Shown: in pieces, positions 42,286-47,822 of the stretch
Layout of the letters: each line of letters opens with the position of its first letter
Numbering within the stretch: the stretch's first letter is position 1
Assembly (NCBI GenBank): GCA_003427395.1
Contig: BFEA01000217.1
Coordinates: 1,008,278 to 1,056,099, forward strand
Reading direction: 5' to 3'
Length of the DNA stretch: 47,822 nucleotides
Source of the DNA: Chara braunii
Lineage: Eukaryota; Streptophyta; Charophyceae; Charales; Characeae
The notes under the pieces: generated by a model
What the model was told of the DNA's origin: nothing
The model's input: only the letters and a program-made list of their open reading frames with translations
The model's database searches: none
Made by a program: the position numbers and the translations under genes

Positions 42286-42960
42286 TTAAGCAACTAGGAG
42301 CAGACACATGGGTAACGCAACCCAGCAGAAACCGCAACGCTCTGTTGGAAGTGTACTCAGGCCCATCACTAGATCAAGCAGAGTTGGACTCAAACCCGAC
42401 ACCAGCATTCTATTAGGGATCAACCAATCTGCAACTTGTAGCTTTGACAACACATAGCAAACAAGCCAATCCGGGACTTTCCTAAATATAGTACCGATTA
42501 TTGTAGAGAATTTTTTTGTAATGCATCCTTGTTCCACATTGACTTTCCTAAAAGTATAACATTTTTGTGGCTGATTAACTTCAATGCTTCGATGATGGGT
42601 TTCTTCAAAAACCTCAACAATTCAATCAATAGCTTGCAAAATGGAGTTGTGAGGAAGTTTAGGAAACATGTCGTTAATATCAAATGAGGCCTCTTGCACA
42701 TCAAAATCCTTGGCTCGCCGAATTGACCGGTTGATGTTAGAGACCTAATCTGAAATTTGGTCCATCGATCTTAAGTTGAAACGACGACTAACTAGCAATT
42801 TCCATAATAACTCATTGACTGTCTTACCGATACTTGTGTCAACCCGATTGGCTAGATCATAAAATGATGGGCAGATGGAATGCCACCTGCGTACATCCTT
42901 GTGCTTTGGAATGCAGTAACATTTCTTGATTGTTCCCACCTTCTTCCAAGGGGCAATACA
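42286..42960 (-). pseudogene. Penelope-like reverse transcriptase remnant
   Basis: A single frame with TAG at 42745 and TGA at 42622-42624 reads TIKKCYCIPKHKDVRRWHSI, RFNLRSMDQISD, ASFDINDMFPKLPHNSILQA and a basic continuation to 42286. The K-D-x-x-x-W-x-x-I-x-P motif and SFDI-x-x-M-x-x-L-P-H are typical of Penelope-like RT palm regions, where the first Asp is catalytic. The D-D motif and thumb are not identifiable. This is neither LINE nor LTR RT. Confidence 0.6.
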
Positions 42961-43591
42961 ATCTAAACCTTCACAACTGTATTCCTTCTGATACCCGTTA
43001 AAACCCAGTCATAAAATTTCCTACATCTGTATATCTTCGACATGATCCAAACAAGATTGGCATAGCTTGAGGGTAGATGGACCGGAAACCAAAAGAGTAG
43101 GTCACCGGGATTATGGCCTGTGAGCGCACGTTGCTAAACCAATATTTTTTACTTATTCCTAAAGTGTCTTCACCTCTTATATAGTAATACTCCCTTGTGA
43201 TGGTGTCAGACCTCGACTAAGACAATCAATTATATCAGAATGGTGGACTAACAAAATCAAATAGATGTAACAAATAAATGTAACAAATAGATGTAACATG
43301 AATACTATCATAAGGATAAAGATTTAACAGAAAGATGTACTCGAAAAAATATTTAACAGAAATAGATAAAGGATTGACTCGGATAAATATTTAACAGATG
43401 CTATCATTAGGAATGAGAATGTTTTTAGAAGTATAAAGAAGTGGGTTTAATTGTGGAATATCAGAAAGATGTATACACACATGTTTACCGTTTTCCGAAA
43501 CAGTTAGCTCTTAAACCTTCTCATATTGTTCATTCTCATCAAAAGCAAACGTTATATGGTTAACCAACATATCTTGAAGAAAATTTTATTT

Positions 43592-43828
43592 AAAGAACAC
43601 CACTCGTAATCTCGATGCAAAAAAGTTTGCAATACAATGATCAAAAGTATCTCAAATGGATACTTCTAACATACTTGTAATATCCGAGTTTTGGAAACAG
43701 CCATATCGTAAAGGAACACCACTCGCAATCTCTGTGCAAAAATGTTTGCAATACCATGGTCAGAAAGTATCTTAAACGGGTACTTCTTATATACTTGTAA
43801 TACTCGAGTTTTGGAAACAACAACATTG
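43592..43828. repeat. 118-bp tandem duplication
   Basis: Two diverged units start with AAAGAACACCACTCGTAATC (43592) and AAAGGAACACCACTCGCAAT (43710), both ending near CGAGTTTTGGAAACA. They lie between the RT and endonuclease remnants. The preceding 43111-43591 holds AT-rich, loosely repeated ATTTAACAGA motifs and no gene. Confidence 0.8.
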
Positions 43829-44046
43829 TACCTCAATTTGACTGTAATTCGAGATTTTAATGGCTTACCTACCAACCTGATTAAAGCTCCGAGTCTGGTT
43901 AAGATACCTTTAACTGAATGTCGTTGCCTGATATTGTTGAACGTGTGTGTAGCTGCATAGAGATCCAACAATTCATGTCTATGGCATCGATACGATGTCT
44001 TTCTAAAGTTAGGAACTTTCAGTAAGGAGATTAGCTCACCTGAAAG

Positions 44047-44304
44047 TTATTTTACCTTCGAGTATTCAGTACCGTTAACGCAAATAGTTGATACGAATAG
44101 TAATCCCATTCTGCAGAAGCAACCCATATTTACCCAATAATGTCTTGGATGCCATGTATTAATGATTGCAATGCCAAATACCTGTTCCCCCACAAACCAA
44201 TCATCAATCCATACCACCCCTGAAGTTATTCTCAATTGTCCAGATAAGGGACTTGAGGAATGAACCTGAGATAAGATGCACACCAGAGGTACACCTTCGA
44301 CCAT
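44047..44304 (-). pseudogene. Coding-like segment between endonuclease and RT
   Basis: An 85-codon frame (VPLVCILSQVHSSSPLSGQL, WIDDWFVGEQVFGIAI) has protein-like composition. It lies in the right place and strand to belong to the Penelope-like element. I do not recognise a domain. Confidence 0.3.
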
Positions 44305-44436
44305 TGTTGCACCTAATCTATAAGAGAAAGAAAAACCAATAATACAATTATCAACATTCTCACTATCATTACCTTGTCCAAGCCTTCAATGATGACTACT
44401 TTGTTCACGCTTCCCTGACCTATTACGACTGTTTTT

Positions 44437-44760
44437 TCATAACTTGCATTTAGTATTCAAAGCAGGAGACCATCTACGAATTAAGTGTTATTCTATTGAC
44501 TCGAGATCTTATGGACAAACTGCAACAAGAGGTAAAGCTACATAATAATCCCATCACTTCTTACAAAACCAAGTTTTCAACTTATGATTCTTGCCATCCT
44601 CCCAATCTATCCCATACACATGCCCCCAATCCTGCCACCGGTCTTCGACAAACCTCTGATGTAACAAGCCTTATACCAAGGTGAGAGTCGCACATAAGTG
44701 AAACAATTCATCCAAGTCCAATCCTCATTGTCGTTAAACCAGGTCAACCAATAATCATGA
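44437..44760 (-). pseudogene. GIY-YIG endonuclease remnant
   Basis: The N-terminal part reads WFNDNEDWTWMNCFTYVRL, SPWYKACYIRGLSKT and RI, matching the strand-YVG-Thr-Arg pattern of GIY-YIG nucleases. After a frameshift near 44610 it continues with TWFCKK, WDYYVALPLVAV, ESIE and HLIRRWSPALNT, where the Glu and the LIxxWxPxLN ending are typical of Penelope-like GIY-YIG domains. Three further stops (TGA, TAA, TAA) interrupt it. The enzyme would nick target DNA for reverse transcription. Confidence 0.55.
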
Positions 44761-44859
44761 AATTTCTTAAGCCAAGACAACAATCCAAAAAAATAGAGAT
44801 AACAGAACAAAGCATAAAACCTTCCTTTTTTCTTTTTTTTTTGCAAAACACCAGCGACG

Positions 44860-44893
44860 GAAGGGGGGGGAGGGGGGGGGGGCGGTTAGGGGG
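44860..44893. repeat. G-rich tract
   Basis: Runs of 8 to 10 G with few interruptions (GGGGGGGGAGGGGGGGGGGC) could form G-quadruplexes or be slippage-prone. Confidence 0.7.
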
Positions 44894-44988
44894 TGGGATG
44901 CTTCTCACACCTAGCCCAAGACTTCCAAACCATATTTCGTAGACTTCTCAGCATGCCCGTACATCTTACCAAACACTTACTCATAAAA

Positions 44989-45743
44989 TCACAAGGAGAA
45001 CTGGCTGTCGAGAGGATGAAGTAGCGTCAAAGGTAGGCTCGTCAACACTTTCTTCATGTCTTCTATGTATCTCTCTTGAGCGTGAGGTCCAGCGCCAGCC
45101 GCAACAGCTTTCTGACCAGGAAGCACATGGTCAAAACCCAAACCTGGGGTCTCTCCATGATGAGCAGGAACAAACTTAGACCCGCTGGCATCATTGGAGG
45201 GGGGGGTAATGGAGACCCTAACATCATTGGCGACGACACCGAAACGCTGCGACAGAGGGGCAGTACGCTGTCCTGTGACCGTCCAAGCCCGCAGTCCCAA
45301 AGAGGGGATAGTAGAAGAAGGGTGGAACGACGTATTGGAGTGAGTGCAGCATTAGGAGGCCGCGGGAGAGCGGATGCGGACGGTTGAGAGGAGGGAGGAG
45401 GAGGTGGTGGAGATGGAGATGGAGGTGATGCAGGAATAAGGGAAACGGGTAGTGGATAGTGATATTCCTGAACAAGTGGTCAAGCCGAAGAAGATGGTTG
45501 GAGGCGAGGTTGCGGTTGGGTTGGTGGAGGTGGCGGTGGATGGTGAGGGGGTGGGTGATGTGGATGTAAAGTAGCAGCCATCAAAGGAACCTGTACTGGC
45601 GCTGGTGGAGGATTGTGATACCTTCCAAGTGTATCCTTCACCTCATCCATCTTCTGAGCGAGCCTTTCAAAGGTAGCCATTGCTTTCTCCCGAAACCGTC
45701 TCATGGAGTCCATCTCCATTGCCATGAATCCGTCCGAACACAT
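44989..45743 (-). pseudogene. Proline-rich coding-like region
   Basis: Frame 45743-45480 starts with a possible helix (MDSMRRFREKAMATFERLAQ, KMDEVKDTLGRY) and becomes a His/Pro-rich tract. A second frame, 45300-44989, reads SDASGSKFVPAHH-like and AQERYIEDMKKVLTSLPL. Frame changes within the low-complexity part separate them. It may be the N-terminal or gag-like region of the Penelope-like element, or an unrelated gene fragment. Confidence 0.3.
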
Positions 45744-46734
45744 CTGGATCGGCTATCAGCATCATCACGGTTGACCTTGGCAATAGCATATCGAAGGATA
45801 CCGTAAGAAACTTCAACGAAATTCGAAGAACACACAGCCAGAAGATAACATAATCAACCACCCAAGCAGGCATTCCATTTACACAAAGATCAAAAGATAA
45901 GTAAATAATAGAAAACGGAAGGGGACAAGGTAAGAGCCAAAAAACAAACCAAACGAAGAGTGAAACAGAGGGAAGAAAAAGGAGAAAAAGATCAAGAAAT
46001 GAAAGTAGAACGGGAAGAAGAAGAGGAGGGGAGGGAGAAGAAGAAGTAGGGACAGAGAAGAAGAGAAGAAGGAGGAAAGACAGTAGGAGAAAGGGGCTCG
46101 CCACACCACTGTCGAAAACACGATTTACGATAGTTTCTCTTGGCCCCACAGCCTGTCAAAATTGGAGACGGGAAGAAAATTTGCAAGTAAGTAGTCAGAG
46201 AGTGCTTCTCGACACCTCCAGTCGAAAGTTGTTGAATCCCCACCCAGCCTGCTACTCCGATGCTTTCAACAGTCCTCGGCTGCTCGGTCGACTTCTCCTC
46301 GAAATTTGGTGAGTGGGCGTGAGGTTGTGATGGACTAACTTGATGCTTGTCGTACCCTCAGGCACGTTCGTCTTTTCCCATCTTGCATTCACAAGTGCGT
46401 CCATTCTACAGTGCTGTGTGGCTTAAGGGGGGGGGCAAACTGTCCAAAGGGCGGCTATCAAATTTATTCTGACAGCCGTCAAATTTTTCAGCCTTTCGAC
46501 AATGGTGTGGCGAGCCCCAAAGTGATAAGCGTGCCAGGAGTCAGAGGAATGCGGCTGGGGGACAAGTAGGTTGCTACAGACCTGCTAGTAATGTACTGTG
46601 AGATCTGGCGCCCAGTTATTGAGTGAAGAGGCAGCTGATAGCAGGAGTTACAAGCATTATTTTCTGGAGGTTACAGTAGGATCATCCAGTCGTTTATGTT
46701 CATCTCATTCTCTGTTTCTTCCAATATTCAATCA
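45744..46734. other. No gene; purine-rich tract
   Basis: A purine-rich stretch (GAAGAAG-type, about 45950-46100) dominates. The minus-strand frames across it are rich in Leu, Phe and Ser only because of this composition. The rest shows no feature. Confidence 0.45.
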
Positions 46735-46983
46735 TATGTGAGGGACGATGGACCCGCTTTCCAGCAGGTGCTGCTCCCCACCAATAGATGGAGTCTCCCC
46801 GAGAGTGCTAGTGGTGTCTGCCCTGTCAGCACCTCTAGCATTACCTTGGGCTACCTCCGTACCAACCTCCGTAGCACCAACTACGGGCAATCATGCGTAG
46901 GGGAGGCTGAGGATTGACAGAATCGAACTCACAACCTCCCGTTACAGCCAGGTAGCTCCAACCACTGAGCTATGACGTCCGCC
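46735..46983 (-). mobile_element. tRNA-derived SINE
   Basis: The minus strand from 46983 gives a tRNA-like head: A-box TAGCTCAGTGGTTGGAGC, then B-box-like GAGTTCGATTCTGTC. The anticodon stem does not pair, so this is not a working tRNA. The body contains CTCCATCTATTGGTGGGGAG and CACCTGCTGGAAAGCGGGTC, shared with the plus-strand fragment at 1651-1765. Pol III would transcribe it, and mobilisation would rely on LINE enzymes. The 3' end is uncertain. Confidence 0.65.
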
Positions 46984-47143
46984 AAACAAGGACATATTCA
47001 CGTGTACGCTGCTGGGGCCTCGCTCTTCACAGCATTAGAGGAGGACTACATGTAGTAGAGTAAGAACTTAGACCTGTATGAACGTATCTTGTGGGTACTC
47101 CGTTCCAGATACATGTAAAATGTTGTGCAGCGGACCCAGGCCC

Positions 47144-47639
47144 CTGGGACCAAGTCCCACTTGCAGCGGTTTAGTCCTCAGTTCGGGACCCTGTGTTTTG
47201 TGCGACACGTTTCCTGACCGCTGATTCACATTCATCGTAGGGCGCATGGTCGGTTATGTTTTTCTTCGAACGGAATGGATTGAATGTTGCTATGTAGCGG
47301 TTTCCCATTGGCTGTTATAGTCGGAATGAGCTCTTTCACTCGCAGGGAACGGTCCTCGTCCGTAGCCTGACCCCAGTCGGGCTAGACGTGGGGAACGTCC
47401 ATCGTCTTGTATTTCCACAGAAACTAAAAGTTTTTCCCGACAATGCCGCTGCCATACCCTTGGTTACCAGACTGACCGGCCTTTCATCATTACTGTCATT
47501 CAGCACGTTCAAATCCTGTTATTTTTCGCGATTTAACCCGTCGTTTGTCAACCAGCCGCACATTGCCACACGAAGTCACACAGTGTCGTGCAGCACTGGC
47601 TACGGGAACTAAACCGCTGCAAGTGGGACTTGGTCCCTG
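47144..47639. mobile_element. Possible MITE with 32-bp inverted ends
   Basis: The segment 47144-47175 and the reverse complement of 47608-47639 match at 31 of 32 bases (core GGGACCAAGTCCCACTTGCA). Each end contains the palindrome GGGACCAAGTCCC. The 432-bp interior shows no transposase and no other feature. No clear target-site duplication is seen, so a non-autonomous DNA transposon is likely but not proven. Confidence 0.45.
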
Positions 47640-47822
47640 GTTCCTCGTCGAAGAAGTCAGTCCACAGGAATGACAACAACGGACTTCGGGCGTGGCCACA
47701 CCACTCACGCAACGTGGAAAATGATACTCCGACGAAACAGTTTGTCACAGCCCCTCGTTTGTTGTCCTCTTTTCCCTCTCTGCCTACGGTTTACCGGGCA
47801 GTTCTATTTGACGATATATATA
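47640..47822. other. Window end, no feature
   Basis: Unremarkable sequence ending in TATATATA. No coding or repeat signal is visible. Confidence 0.4.

Larger units (their letters stand above)
42286..45743 (-). mobile_element. Penelope-like element remnant, endonuclease upstream
   Basis: Minus-strand remnants line up as a proline-rich N-terminal part (45743-44989), a GIY-YIG endonuclease remnant (44760-44437), an unassigned coding-like piece (44304-44047) and a Penelope-type RT (42960-42286). An endonuclease N-terminal to the RT is the permuted order described for the Chlamys/Naiad type of Penelope-like elements, which is found in the green lineage; most Penelope elements have it C-terminal. 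Repeats and stops in between show strong decay, and the parts may not all derive from one insertion. Confidence 0.5.

Noticed and set aside
2231-45743. Nuclear code with UGA or UAG read as Trp
   Set aside because: The same elements also carry frameshifts, TAA stops and a lost protease residue, and many Trp positions are still TGG. Decay is the simpler reading.
45879-46149. Leu/Phe-rich minus-strand frames resembling membrane proteins
   Set aside because: They come from a purine-rich low-complexity tract read in reverse.
46906-46983. Functional tRNA gene (D-arm and T-arm seen)
   Set aside because: The anticodon and acceptor stems do not pair, and the body continues into sequence shared with another SINE copy.

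Overview
This window looks like nuclear, repeat-dominated eukaryotic DNA, most likely from the green lineage. The evidence is an L1-like LINE with the zinc-knuckle ORF1 and zf-RVT tail seen in plant LINEs, an LTR retrotransposon whose primer-binding site matches tRNA-Asp, a Penelope-like element with its endonuclease upstream of the RT, and tRNA-derived SINEs. An early-diverging streptophyte such as a charophyte alga would fit, but that is inference. I see no intact conserved host gene, rRNA, functional tRNA or CRISPR array.

Layout. 1-2.2 kb: homopolymer tracts, two tRNA-like SINE heads (minus strand) and a SINE 3' fragment. 2.2-9.9 kb (minus): a nearly complete, decayed LINE with ORF1, an extra intermediate ORF containing a threefold repeated domain, and ORF2 (APE endonuclease, RT, zf-RVT). 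9.9-14.4 kb: mostly unassigned sequence with a promoter-like segment, a (GA)n tract broken by an 81-N gap, weak ORFs and a (CA)n tract. 14.4-41.9 kb (minus): one giant Ty3/gypsy-type element of about 27.5 kb. Its two direct LTRs are each about 7.8 kb (14404-22188 and 34109-41879), with TGTCG/CGACA ends, a tRNA-Asp-like PBS, gag, protease, RT, RNase H and integrase. 41.9-47.8 kb: a (CA)n(GC)n tract, a decayed Penelope-like element (GIY-YIG remnant upstream of RT), a SINE and a pair of 32-bp inverted repeats.

The most unusual content is in the giant element. In transcription order, the LTR has a TATA box (kept only in the 3' LTR), then an ORF of about 172 codons starting roughly 150 bp downstream, another decayed ORF, and a unit of a protein family. 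Four more units of that same family follow on the other side of the LTR boundary and PBS, as small ORFs with touching or overlapping stops and starts, before gag. The element therefore appears to carry at least five paralogous small proteins of unknown function ahead of gag, one of them inside the LTR. An antisense RG-rich ORF lies between integrase and the 3' LTR.

Nearly all these genes are broken. Several premature stops fall where the family normally has Trp, and the two PBS mismatches are G-to-A on the element strand, which suggests decay by cytosine deamination. The central ~3.8 kb of the two LTRs is nearly identical and shares single-base Ns at matching positions, so this part looks like one collapsed consensus placed twice. 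LTR divergence should not be used for dating there.
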